In this document: one piece after another, positions 9,470 through 17,876 of the stretch
Numbering within the stretch: position 1 is the first letter of the stretch
How the letters are laid out: each line of letters starts with the position of its first letter
Source: Acuticoccus sp965213555
Lineage (GTDB): Bacteria > Pseudomonadota > Alphaproteobacteria > Rhizobiales > Amorphaceae
Direction: 5' to 3'
NCBI RefSeq assembly: GCF_965213555.1
Contig: NZ_OZ243890.1
Span: forward strand, 2,046,001 to 2,110,000
Length of the DNA: 64,000 bases
The notes under the pieces: generated by a model
Database searches by the model: none
What the model saw: the letters and a program-made list of their open reading frames with translations, nothing else
Told to the model about the DNA's origin: nothing
Translations under genes and position numbers: made by a program

Positions 9470-10269
9470 GACGCCGCCCGCGCGGCTCGCCAGCGCTTGA
9501 CGACCACTGGGATGAGCGCGGCGGCCGACAACGCGACGATCGCGGCGATCAGCCCCGGGGTGAACAGCGCGCCGACGGCGACCTCGCACGTCCCAGCCTC
9601 CGCGCAGCCTGGGTTCGCTCGCTCCTGCGCGGCGATGAGGCCGCCGAGGCCGTCGCCGACCAGCGTGTAGGCGATCGTCCCCGGAACGATGCCGAGCGCG
9701 GTGGCGGCGACGTAGGTGCCGAGGCGCACGTCGAACAGCGCCGGGGCGACGTTGATCAGCCAGAACGGGAACAGCGGCACCAGGCGCAGGAAGAGCAGGT
9801 AGCTGAACGCGTTGTCCTCGAAGCCGTCGGCGAAGCGTTGGGCGAACCGTCCGGCACGGCGGCGCAGCACGCCGCCGAGCGAGGTGCGCGCCGCCAGGAA
9901 GATCACCGACGCGCCGAAGGTGGCGGCGACGACGGTCAGCGCCGTGCCGGCGACGGCGCCGAACAGGAAGCCGCCGACGATGGTGATGAGGCTCGCCCCG
10001 GGGAAGGACAGCGCGACGGCGACCGCGTAAAGCCCGAGGTAGGCGGCCGCGCTCGCCAGCCAGTTGTCCGCCACTGCGCTGCGCAGGGCGTCGTGGTGGC
10101 GGATGATGGCGTCGAGCGAAAGGTAGTCGGTGACGCCGGCGGCGTACCCGGCGACCATCGCGGCGAGGAGGACTGCGAGGGGTAGCAGCCTGCGCCACGC
10201 CGGCGCGCGAGCGTGACCCGGCGGCGTCCCCGCCTCGGTCGTGCGCGTCGAAGTCTCGCTATCGGCCAT
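9466..10269 (-). CDS. TVP38/TMEM64 (DedA-like) family membrane protein
   Basis: 267 aa integral membrane protein with five to six predicted membrane segments (around residues 26-46, 70-95, 100-125, 160-185 and 235-255). The conserved TVP38/VTT block with its re-entrant Gly-rich stretch (FPGASLITIVGGFLFG) spans about residues 85-200. Family members act as lipid scramblases or small-solute transporters; which one applies here is not visible. It is co-translated with the flavin disulfide reductase through a four-base overlap, so the two may form a membrane-linked redox pair (inference). Confidence 0.85.
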   Translation of the reverse strand: MADSETSTRTTEAGTPPGHARAPAWRRLLPLAVLLAAMVAGYAAGVTDYLSLDAIIRHHDALRSAVADNWLASAAAYLGLYAVAVALSFPGASLITIVGGFLFGAVAGTALTVVAATFGASVIFLAARTSLGGVLRRRAGRFAQRFADGFEDNAFSYLLFLRLVPLFPFWLINVAPALFDVRLGTYVAATALGIVPGTIAYTLVGDGLGGLIAAQERANPGCAEAGTCEVAVGALFTPGLIAAIVALSAAALIPVVVKRWRAARAAS

Positions 10270-10429
10270 GTGCGTGCCCCAATGACGGTCGTAGGGTGGC
10301 CATCATGGTCAACGATGCAAGGCGCACGTCCGAGCCTGCGACCCCGACACGGCTTCAAGGTTGCGTGACGGTTCCGCTTAGCGTTGATCGCGTTTGGTGG
10401 TGCCGCTCCGTTGCGCGACGGCTTCTGCG

Positions 10430-10459
10430 TTGACAGCGCGTCGCCGCGTTCAATATAGG
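10430..10459 (+). promoter_or_regulatory. Candidate sigma70 promoter of the rpmH operon
   Basis: A perfect TTGACA at 10430-10435 is followed after 18 bases by TATAGG at 10454-10459. It lies about 110 bases before the rpmH start in the otherwise featureless 297-base gap 10270-10566 and faces the operon. No DnaA-box cluster or dnaA gene is seen in this gap, although rpmH often lies near oriC in other bacteria. Confidence 0.55.
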
Positions 10460-10566
10460 TCCCCGTCCCAGGAGCGTTGCGCTTCCGGGTCGTTCCATCG
10501 CGTTCCGATGATCCGTTGCCGTGCGCGCCAAGCTGCGCCGCCCCGCGGCTACGGCACGAGGCCATC

Positions 10567-10704
10567 ATGACCAAGCGCACCTATCAACCGTCCAAGCTCG
10601 TCCGCAAGCGTCGCCACGGGTTCCGTTCCCGCATGGCCACCAAGGGCGGCCGCGCAGTGATCAACGCGCGCCGCGCGAAGGGGCGCAAGAAGCTCTCCGC
10701 CTGA
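10567..10704 (+). CDS. rpmH: Large ribosomal subunit protein bL34
   Basis: 45 aa, highly basic; it starts MTKRTYQPSKLVRKRRHGFR and ends KGRKKLSA, matching bL34 along its full length. ACGAGG precedes ATG 10567. Its stop codon is shared with the presumed CTG start of rnpA (CTGA). Gene order rpmH-rnpA-yidC-engB is the conserved bacterial arrangement. Confidence 0.97.
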   Translation: MTKRTYQPSKLVRKRRHGFRSRMATKGGRAVINARRAKGRKKLSA

Positions 10705-11090
10705 CGGGTCCGGAGCGCCTCAGGCGCCGCGCCTCGTTCAAGGCCGTCGCCAAGGGTGTCCGCGTGCACCGCGAGGCGTTCACCCTTCAGGCGCTCGCTC
10801 GGGACGTGGAAGCGGCGGGCCCCGGCGAGCGCGCAGGGATCGGGCCGCGCGTCGGGTTCACCGTGACGAAGAAGGTCGGCAATGCGGTGGTGCGCAACCG
10901 CATCAAGCGACGCCTGCGGGCCGCGAGCGCCATCGTGCGGGATGATTTCGCCGCCGGCACCGACTATGTGATCTTGGCGCGGCCGGCGGCGCTCACCGCA
11001 CCGTTCGTCGAGCTCACCGATCAGCTCGCCGCTGCGCTCCGTGCGGCGCACGGCAAACTCCACCGACCTGCGGTCCGAGAGAGGGCGTAA
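10701..11090 (+). CDS. rnpA: Ribonuclease P protein component, probable CTG start
   Basis: Basic protein subunit of RNase P, which matures tRNA 5' ends. The family signature is clear: RLRRRASFKAVAKGVRVHRE near the N-terminus and the RNR-type motif NAVVRNRIKRRLR around residue 60. Homology begins within a few codons of the rpmH stop, but no ATG, GTG or TTG is available there. The CTG at 10701, overlapping the rpmH TGA as CTGA, gives a normal 129-aa protein. The frame stays open upstream through all of rpmH to a GTG at 10521, which would give a 189-aa Thermus-like overlapping form without an obvious ribosome-binding site. It ends one base into the yidC start (TAATG). Confidence 0.88.
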   Translation: MTGPERLRRRASFKAVAKGVRVHREAFTLQALARDVEAAGPGERAGIGPRVGFTVTKKVGNAVVRNRIKRRLRAASAIVRDDFAAGTDYVILARPAALTAPFVELTDQLAAALRAAHGKLHRPAVRERA

Positions 11091-12928
11091 TGGGCGACAA
11101 TCGCAACATGTTCCTCGCCATCGGACTGTCGCTGGCGGTGATCGTCCTGTGGCAGTTCTTCTTCATCGAGCCGCAGATGGAGGCGCAGCGCGAGGCCCAG
11201 CTCGAGGACGTCGTGCGCGCCGAGCAGGCCGTGCCCGCGCCGGATGCGGCGGTCCCCGGCGCCGCGGACATCCCGCAGGCGCCCCAGCCGGCTGACGGCG
11301 ACGTGCCGCGCCCTGCCACTGCCGTGCCCGGAGCGCCCGCGGCGGCGACCGTCGCACCGGCGCCCCGCGTCCCCATCGACACGCCGAGCGTCGACGGGTC
11401 CATCAACCTCGCGGGCGCGCGCTTCGACGACCTCAAGCTGAAGAACTACCACGTGACGCCCGACGAGACGAGCGATGAGGTGGTCCTCCTCGCGCCCGTC
11501 GGCACCACCGACCCCTACTTCGTCGAGACCGGGTGGGTGGCCGCCGGCGACGCTGCCGTGCCCTCGTCCACGGACACGGTGTGGACGGTGCAGCAGGGAG
11601 AGACGCTGACCCCCGAGACGCCGGTTGTGCTGACTTGGGACAACGGCGCCGGTCTCACCTTCACGCGGACGATCTCCGTCGACGAGCGCTACATGTTCAC
11701 CGTCCGCCAGACGGTGACCAACGCGACCGACGCGCCGGTCACGCTCTACCCGTACAGCCGGGTGCGCCGTCAGGGGACGCCCGAGATCTCCGGCTTCTTC
11801 ATCCTCCATGAGGGGATGATCGGCGTGCTGGGCGAGGAGGGCCTGGTCCAGGAGGACTACGGCGACCTGGCCGACGAGGGCACCATGGTGCTGCCCGACT
11901 CGGGATCGGGCTGGCTCGGCATCACCGACAAGTACTGGGCCACCGCCGTCATCCCCGACCCAGGGACGTCGTTCAAGCCGCGCTTCTTCTCGCCGTCCGG
12001 GCCGGTGCCGGCCTACCAGGCCGACTACCTGGCCGACGCCGTGGAGGTCGCCCCCGGCGGGACGGCCGAGGCCACCAACCGGATCTTCGCCGGCGCCAAG
12101 AAGACCAACTTCGTCCAGGCGTACGAGGCCGAGCTCGGCATCGACCGTTTCAACCTGTTGATCGACTGGGGCTGGTTCTACTTCATCACCAAGCCGCTGT
12201 TCTACCTCATCGATTTCATCTTCGGCATCGTCGGAAACTTCGGCGTGGCGATCCTGATCGCGACGGTGTTTGTCAAGCTCGTGTTCTTCCCGCTCGCCCA
12301 GCGGGCCTACACTTCGATGGCGAAGATGAAGGCGCTGCAGCCGAAGGTCAAGCAGCTTCAGGAGCGGTACAAGGACGACCGCATGAAGCAGCAGCAGGCG
12401 ATGATGGAGATGTACAAGAAGGAGAAGGTCAACCCGCTGGCGGGCTGCATCCCGATCCTCATCCAGATCCCGGTCTTCTTCGCGCTCTACAAGGTGCTGT
12501 TCGTCTCCATCGAGATGCGCCACGCGCCGTTCTTCGGCTGGATCGACGACCTGTCGGCGCCCGACCCGACGAGCCTGTTCAACCTGTTCGGCCTGCTGCC
12601 CTACGACCCGTCCGCGGTACCCATCGTCGGCTCGTTCCTCGCCATCGGCATCTGGCCGCTCATCATGGGTGTGACCATGTGGGTCCAGATGAAGATGAAC
12701 CCGTCGCCGCCCGACCCGACGCAGGCGATGATATTCAACCTGATGCCGATCTTCTTCACCTTCTTGCTGGCCTCGTTCCCGGCGGGCCTCGTGATCTACT
12801 GGGCATGGAACAACTTCCTGTCGATCATGCAGCAGTGGGTGATCATGCGGCGTCACGGCGTGAAGGTGGAGCTGTGGGGCAACATCTCCTCCGTGTTCCG
12901 CCGATCCAAGCAGAAGGGCGCGACCTGA
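11090..12928 (+). CDS. yidC: Membrane protein insertase YidC
   Basis: 612 aa Gram-negative-type YidC. It has an N-terminal anchor (about residues 7-24), an Ala/Pro-rich linker, and a large periplasmic beta-sandwich domain (about 95-340). The conserved insertase core has membrane segments near residues 360-395, 450-475, 515-535 and 565-585. The hydrophilic-groove Arg is expected in the first core segment region. It inserts Sec-dependent and Sec-independent inner-membrane proteins. No yidD is found between rnpA and yidC. It overlaps rnpA by one base and the presumed engB start by four. Confidence 0.96.
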   Translation: MGDNRNMFLAIGLSLAVIVLWQFFFIEPQMEAQREAQLEDVVRAEQAVPAPDAAVPGAADIPQAPQPADGDVPRPATAVPGAPAAATVAPAPRVPIDTPSVDGSINLAGARFDDLKLKNYHVTPDETSDEVVLLAPVGTTDPYFVETGWVAAGDAAVPSSTDTVWTVQQGETLTPETPVVLTWDNGAGLTFTRTISVDERYMFTVRQTVTNATDAPVTLYPYSRVRRQGTPEISGFFILHEGMIGVLGEEGLVQEDYGDLADEGTMVLPDSGSGWLGITDKYWATAVIPDPGTSFKPRFFSPSGPVPAYQADYLADAVEVAPGGTAEATNRIFAGAKKTNFVQAYEAELGIDRFNLLIDWGWFYFITKPLFYLIDFIFGIVGNFGVAILIATVFVKLVFFPLAQRAYTSMAKMKALQPKVKQLQERYKDDRMKQQQAMMEMYKKEKVNPLAGCIPILIQIPVFFALYKVLFVSIEMRHAPFFGWIDDLSAPDPTSLFNLFGLLPYDPSAVPIVGSFLAIGIWPLIMGVTMWVQMKMNPSPPDPTQAMIFNLMPIFFTFLLASFPAGLVIYWAWNNFLSIMQQWVIMRRHGVKVELWGNISSVFRRSKQKGAT

Positions 12929-13578
12929 CCGCGGCGGACGGCGCGAGCCAGGAGGACGAGGCGCTCGAGGCGGGACGACGCCTCTTCGCCGGGGAGTGGG
13001 TGTTCACGCGGGCCTGTCACGCGGTCGACCAGCTCCCCTCCGCCGGCCCGCCAGAGGTCGCGTTCGCAGGGCGCTCCAACGTCGGCAAGTCCTCGCTGCT
13101 CAACGCGCTGACGGGCCGCAAGCAGCTCGCCCGCTCGTCCAACACGCCCGGCCGCACGCGGGCGCTCAACCTCTTCGCGCGGTCCGACGGCGACGGGCCG
13201 GTGATCGTCGACATGCCGGGATACGGCTACGCCAAGGCACCCAAGGCGGAGGTCGCAGCGTGGACCCAACTGGTGTTCGACTACCTGCGCGGCCGCCAGA
13301 GCCTTCGACGCGTGTTCCTCCTCATCGACGCCCGCCACGGGCTGAAGCCCATCGACGAGGCGGCGATGGCGGCGATGGACGAGGCGGCGGTCTCCTACCA
13401 GGCGGTGCTTACGAAGGCGGACAAGTCACGATCGGAGCGGGCGGCCGTGCTGGCGGCGACCGAGGCCGGACTGCGCCGACGGCCGGCCGCACATCCTGAG
13501 GTGCTGATCACGTCCGTCGAGACGTCCGACGGCCTCGAGACGCTGCGCGCCACCATCGCGGCGCTGTCGCAGGGTTGA
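12925..13578 (+). CDS. engB: Ribosome-biogenesis GTPase EngB (YihA/YsxC), probable CTG start
   Basis: 217 aa from CTG 12925, which overlaps the yidC stop as CTGA. G1 is GRSNVGKSS (about residue 46), with the family block NTPGRTRALN, G3 DMPGYGYA and G4 TKADK. It assists 50S subunit assembly. Alphaproteobacterial relatives have an N-terminal AGRxLFA-type segment that is present here before any ATG, GTG or TTG, so the start must lie upstream of the GTG in GEWVF. Besides CTG, a GTG at 12874 (55-base overlap with yidC, preceded by AAGG) is possible. AGAAGGG lies just upstream of the CTG. Confidence 0.9.
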   Translation: MTAADGASQEDEALEAGRRLFAGEWVFTRACHAVDQLPSAGPPEVAFAGRSNVGKSSLLNALTGRKQLARSSNTPGRTRALNLFARSDGDGPVIVDMPGYGYAKAPKAEVAAWTQLVFDYLRGRQSLRRVFLLIDARHGLKPIDEAAMAAMDEAAVSYQAVLTKADKSRSERAAVLAATEAGLRRRPAAHPEVLITSVETSDGLETLRATIAALSQG

Positions 13579-13723
13579 CCGCTCGTCGTCCCGATGGCGT
13601 GCCGTGGTGTCGACACCACACCCACCGCCTGACACGGCCACCCGTCCGGGTCCGGACGCTTAACTAAAGGTTGCGTCGGCGGCGCGGCCGAAGCACGGTG
13701 CGGGCGACCAGCGTGGGTGCCGC

Positions 13724-14158
13724 ATGTCCCGTCTCACCGTACTCGCAGGCCTTCTGGCGCTCTGCGCGTGCTCGCCGAACGTGGCGCTGTTCGACACTGA
13801 GCGCGTCTACGTGGAGGTGCCGATCTACATCAAGGGTCCGGCCACGGACGCGCAGAAGAACGCCATCGTCGACCACGTGCGCAACGAGTTCAAGGACCCG
13901 TACTCCATCCGCGATGCGGAGGTCTCGCACTACGGGATGCAGGCCGAGGGATCGACCCGCGAGCGCACCGTCGTCTGCGTGCAGCTCAACGCGAAGAACG
14001 GCTTCGGGAGCTACACCGGCCGGCGCATATGGCAATTCGACCTCGGGCCGTCGAGCGTCCGCGAGGCCTCCACCGAGCACCCTCAGTGCACCGAGATGAA
14101 CGGCAAGGGCCTGCGCTACGAGCCGTTCCCCGAGCTGGAGGCGCTCGCGCTTCTGTGA
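13724..14158 (+). CDS. Small lipoprotein of unknown function
   Basis: 144 aa. The N-terminus is a short signal peptide with a lipobox around residues 11-16 (LLALCAC), so a lipid-anchored envelope protein is likely. The mature part has no domain I recognise; it is mixed alpha/beta with two further Cys in the second half (VVCVQ and HPQCTEM), which could form a disulfide in the periplasm. It stands alone between engB and a hydrolase, each about 80-150 bases away. A TTAACTAAAGGTTGCG stretch near 13660-13675 is the most AT-rich part of its upstream region. Confidence 0.7.
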   Translation: MSRLTVLAGLLALCACSPNVALFDTERVYVEVPIYIKGPATDAQKNAIVDHVRNEFKDPYSIRDAEVSHYGMQAEGSTRERTVVCVQLNAKNGFGSYTGRRIWQFDLGPSSVREASTEHPQCTEMNGKGLRYEPFPELEALALL

Positions 14159-14237
14159 CCGCCGCGGGCTGCGGCGCGGCGCCCTCCGGCGCATCCGCGA
14201 GCTTGAGCCGCGGCGTCGGGCGCACGACATCGGTGGC

Positions 14238-15245
14238 ATGGTTCGCCCCCTCCTCGCCTTTGTCGCCCTCCTCGCCGCGCTCTCGTCGCTTCCCGCCCGT
14301 GCCGACCTCGACGTGAGCGGTCGCTGGCAGACGGGCGACGTGGCGCCGATCCGCCTCGCGGTGGAGAGCACCAGCCCCTTCGGCCTGAGCGACGCCGCGA
14401 CGGGCGCGGCTCCCCCAACGACCGCGTCCGTCGCGTTCTACCCGGCCGTCGGCGCGAGCGCGGACGATCCCGCGCCCGCCGTCGTGCTCCTACACGGGGC
14501 CGGCGGCGTCGGCGGTGCCCGTGAGGGGCGCTATGCCCGCGAGCTCGCTGCGCAGGGCGTCGCGGTCGCCGTCGTCGACGTGTTCGGCGCTCGCGGCGGT
14601 GGCGGCTTCACCGAGCGGCTGATGCGCACCACCGAGGCGATGGCGCTCGCCGATGCCTTCGCCACGCTGGACGCGCTCGCCGCACGGCCTGAGGTCGACG
14701 CCGATCGCGTCGCCCTCATCGGCTTCTCCTACGGCGGCATGTCGTCGATCTACGCCGCCTACGCCCAGGTCGTGGAGGCGTTCGGCGCCCGCCCGTTCGC
14801 CGCGCACGTGGCGTTCTACGGGCCCTGCATCGCCCGCTTCGCCGACCCGACCACCACCGGCGCGCCCGTCCTGATGTTGTGGGGCGAGCGCGACGCGATC
14901 ATGGACGCCGAGGCTTGCGAGGCGCTGGCGGACGACCTGCGAAGCGGTGGCTCGCCGGTGACCGTGCGCCGCTTCGACGCCATGCACCGGTGGGATGCGG
15001 GCGGACGGCAGTGGCGTGCGCCCGTCCACATCGCGGAGTGCAGGCTCACGGTGGCGCCGGACGGGACGGTGACGGACGACTGGTCCGGCCTCACCATGTC
15101 GGACGCTGCCATGCGGGCGACGATCCTGTCCCTGTGTGCGAGCCGCGAAGGCTACCTCATCGGGGGCGACGAGGCGGTGCGGCAGAGCTCCAACGCAGCG
15201 TTGGCCGCCTTCCTCAACCCCATCCTCTTCCCCGAGCCGGACTGA
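14238..15245 (+). CDS. Exported dienelactone hydrolase-like alpha/beta hydrolase
   Basis: 335 aa with a Sec signal peptide (residues 1-22, cleavage after ARA). The alpha/beta-hydrolase fold shows the oxyanion-loop HGAGG, the nucleophile elbow GFSYGG (Ser near residue 171), an acid in LWGERDAI and a late His in MHRWDAGG. This combination matches DLH-type esterases rather than classical lipases. Substrate unknown. It is transcribed alone and converges on the DUF4139 gene. Confidence 0.8.
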   Translation: MVRPLLAFVALLAALSSLPARADLDVSGRWQTGDVAPIRLAVESTSPFGLSDAATGAAPPTTASVAFYPAVGASADDPAPAVVLLHGAGGVGGAREGRYARELAAQGVAVAVVDVFGARGGGGFTERLMRTTEAMALADAFATLDALAARPEVDADRVALIGFSYGGMSSIYAAYAQVVEAFGARPFAAHVAFYGPCIARFADPTTTGAPVLMLWGERDAIMDAEACEALADDLRSGGSPVTVRRFDAMHRWDAGGRQWRAPVHIAECRLTVAPDGTVTDDWSGLTMSDAAMRATILSLCASREGYLIGGDEAVRQSSNAALAAFLNPILFPEPD

Positions 15246-15263
15246 GCTACCGCCCAGCCTACA

Positions 15264-17807
15264 TCAGCGTCGGTTGAGCGCCTCGCGCACGGAGGCGACC
15301 TCGGCGCGCAGGTCGCGCATCTCCGACGTCAGCCGGTTGATCTCCTCGGTCTGCGCGATGATGCGCTCGCGCACCTCGCTGCCCTCCGGGGTCGCGGGAC
15401 CGATGGCCTCGAGGTTCTCGCGGTCGAACTCCACCGAGGCCCTGAGATCGGCCACGTCCGCCTCGCGGCGGGCGATGCCGCGCTCCAGCTCGGCGATGCG
15501 GCGGGTCGCCTCGCGGATCGCCGTCAGGCGCTCGCGGGTCTCAGCCTCGAGCCGGCCGCCCAGCGCCAGCACCTCCTCGACGATGGGCAGCGGGATGTCC
15601 GTCACCACGTAGCGCTCGGAGAGCGGGTGGCGGGTGAGGAGGGTGATGTCGTGCACGCCCTGCGGCACGCTCACCCGCATGCGCGAACGCCCCTCGCCGA
15701 TGGGGGTGATCTGCGGCGCGAGGTCCTCGTCCGCACGAGCCTCGACGGCGGCGCCCGGCGCGCGCGACAGGTCTGCGACGAGCACCGTCGCCTCGCTCGC
15801 TTCGACGACGAGCTCGGTCGTCGTCACCGCCTCGCGCCGGACCGTCAGCGCGCCGTCCCCCAAGCTCGCCGAGACCAGCGTGCGTCGGGTGCGCTCGGTG
15901 GTGGTGACGTCGACGTCCGCCGACAGCGCGAACGGCAGGATGCGCGTCTCGCCTCCGTCCGCCCCGCCGAAGCGCGCGTCGCCGACGAACCCGGCGTCGT
16001 CGTAGACGGCGACGAGCCCACCCGGGACCGTCGCGGCCTCGTCGAACGTCATCTGCAGCGCGTCGAACGGGGAGCCGTCCGCTGCGAGGTCGATGTAGGT
16101 GACGCGTTCCACGTCCGACGAGCCGGACAGGAACGGCACGGTGAGCGTGCGGCCGGCGTCGAGGTCGACGGCGCCGGCGACCGTGAAGACCGAGGCGGCG
16201 CTCCCGGCTGCAGCCGGCGCGCCCGTCAGGACGTCCGCGACCGCAACCTCCGCGCCCTCCTCGGGCGCCGCCTCGAACCGTTGGCTCGGAGCGGGCGCTG
16301 CAAACACCCTTGCGGCACGCTGCGGAACGTCACCGGGCACGATGTCCGTCTCAACCGTGCGGCCGACCGCGAACGGGGCGACCGGTCGCTCCGTGCGCAG
16401 GGGCGCGTAGACGTCCTGGCGATAGGCGACGGGAGTGCCGACCGAGAGGACAAGGGTGATCCCCGTCCAGTCGAACCCTGTGGTGTTCTCCAGCGTCGCC
16501 CAGCCCTGCAGCGTGACGCCGTCCGCACCGATGATGGCACGGTAGGAGGGGCGCCATACGGTGGTCGGAACGACGAAGGAGAAGCCTGCGCGACCGACCC
16601 CCTCGAGGCGCACGGACAGGAGCCGTCGGTCGTCCGCAGCGCGCTCCGCGAGCGCCGGCAGCGCCGCGCCGACGTCCTCAGCCACCGCGTCGCCCTCGAT
16701 GGACAAGGGTTCGAGGAGCGCGAACGTCGCGTAAGCGACGGCCCCGTCCGCGAAGGAGACGGCGATGCGCAGCCCTGGCCGCTCCGGCGTCTCCTCGGTG
16801 CCGGGGATGGTGACGGGCGTAAACGCGAGGAGGCGGCCGGCGAGGCGGTTCGCCCCACCCGACAGCACGACCCCCTCGCCGATCAGCTCGGCGAGCACCG
16901 TCGTCGGGTCGGAGAGGTCGCCGCCGACGAGGCGTCCCGCCGGCCCGCGCGCGCTGACCGGCTCGGCCGCGTCGAGCTCGATGGCGGCGACGGGCACCGG
17001 TCCGGTCACCACCAGGGTGCGCAGGACGTCGGCCACCTGGGGTCGCTCGATGGCGAGCCGCATGGCGCCGGCAGGCGCGGTCATGACGCCCTCGACCTGG
17101 GCAAGACCCCCGGTGGCGAGCGTCACTCGGGTGACTGCAACATCGGACGCCGGTGCCACGTCCGCAGGCGCTTCGACATCGAAGGTGGGCGCGGTGGGGA
17201 CCGGCGCCGCGTCCATCGGGTCGTCGGAGGAGGTCGGAGAGCCGTCCACCGTAGGCGTGGGCAGGACGATGGCGGGTCGGTCCGCCGGGCCCGTCAGCAG
17301 GAACGGCTCGCCGGGTCCGCGCTCCCCATCCGACGGACCGACCATTTCGAACGCCGGCACGCGGTCGGACGGCGCGGCAGTCGGCGATCCCGCGCGCCCG
17401 CGTGGCGCGTCCTGGGTGGGGTCCCCCGACACGGCGGCGGGCCCTTCGCCGTCGTCTTGCGGCTCGGCCGCGTCGGTGCGATCGCGGCGTGGCTCCGGCG
17501 GGGCTGCCGGGTCCGCGCCGCCCTCCTCGGCCTCGGCGGCTGGCGCGGTGGTCGGTGGCGCGGCCTGCGCGATGTCCCTCTCCGCCGGCGCGTCGTCGGG
17601 CGGGGAGGGGTCGAAGCCTAGCTCGCCGAAGGTCCTGTCGGGCACCTCTGCCGGCGCGTCCGTCGAGGGAGGCGGGGATGCAGGCTGGGTGTCCTCCGGC
17701 AGCTCGGGCGGACGCGCCTGCGACGATGGGACCTCGCTCGGCTGGGCAAGCGCGCTCGACGCGAGGAGGGCCGCCGTCAGGGCGCCAGCGAGGCAGTGGG
17801 CGGTCAC
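15264..17807 (-). CDS. DUF4139 (MuiA-like) exported protein
   Basis: 847 aa from GTG 17807, which has AAGGGG six bases upstream and begins a clean signal peptide (cleavage after ALA). An ATG at 17822 would add five residues. Residues 20-200 are Pro/Asp/Ala-rich low complexity. The DUF4139 beta-rich domain follows, with the conserved WRPSYR...GWATLENTTG block around residue 440. The last 100 residues form a long coiled coil (Glu/Arg heptads). Relatives are called mucoidy-inhibitor MuiA-like proteins, but a biochemical role is not established. It converges on the hydrolase gene with an 18-base gap. Confidence 0.8.
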   Translation of the reverse strand: MTAHCLAGALTAALLASSALAQPSEVPSSQARPPELPEDTQPASPPPSTDAPAEVPDRTFGELGFDPSPPDDAPAERDIAQAAPPTTAPAAEAEEGGADPAAPPEPRRDRTDAAEPQDDGEGPAAVSGDPTQDAPRGRAGSPTAAPSDRVPAFEMVGPSDGERGPGEPFLLTGPADRPAIVLPTPTVDGSPTSSDDPMDAAPVPTAPTFDVEAPADVAPASDVAVTRVTLATGGLAQVEGVMTAPAGAMRLAIERPQVADVLRTLVVTGPVPVAAIELDAAEPVSARGPAGRLVGGDLSDPTTVLAELIGEGVVLSGGANRLAGRLLAFTPVTIPGTEETPERPGLRIAVSFADGAVAYATFALLEPLSIEGDAVAEDVGAALPALAERAADDRRLLSVRLEGVGRAGFSFVVPTTVWRPSYRAIIGADGVTLQGWATLENTTGFDWTGITLVLSVGTPVAYRQDVYAPLRTERPVAPFAVGRTVETDIVPGDVPQRAARVFAAPAPSQRFEAAPEEGAEVAVADVLTGAPAAAGSAASVFTVAGAVDLDAGRTLTVPFLSGSSDVERVTYIDLAADGSPFDALQMTFDEAATVPGGLVAVYDDAGFVGDARFGGADGGETRILPFALSADVDVTTTERTRRTLVSASLGDGALTVRREAVTTTELVVEASEATVLVADLSRAPGAAVEARADEDLAPQITPIGEGRSRMRVSVPQGVHDITLLTRHPLSERYVVTDIPLPIVEEVLALGGRLEAETRERLTAIREATRRIAELERGIARREADVADLRASVEFDRENLEAIGPATPEGSEVRERIIAQTEEINRLTSEMRDLRAEVASVREALNRR

Positions 17808-17876
17808 GGGATGCCCCTTCATGGTCGGGCGAGGTTGCTGCGGACTACCATGCCGGACGGGCACGACAAAGCGACC

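Noticed and set aside
10270..10566. Chromosome replication origin near rpmH
   Set aside because: No dnaA, no cluster of DnaA boxes and no AT-rich unwinding stretch can be seen in the gap.
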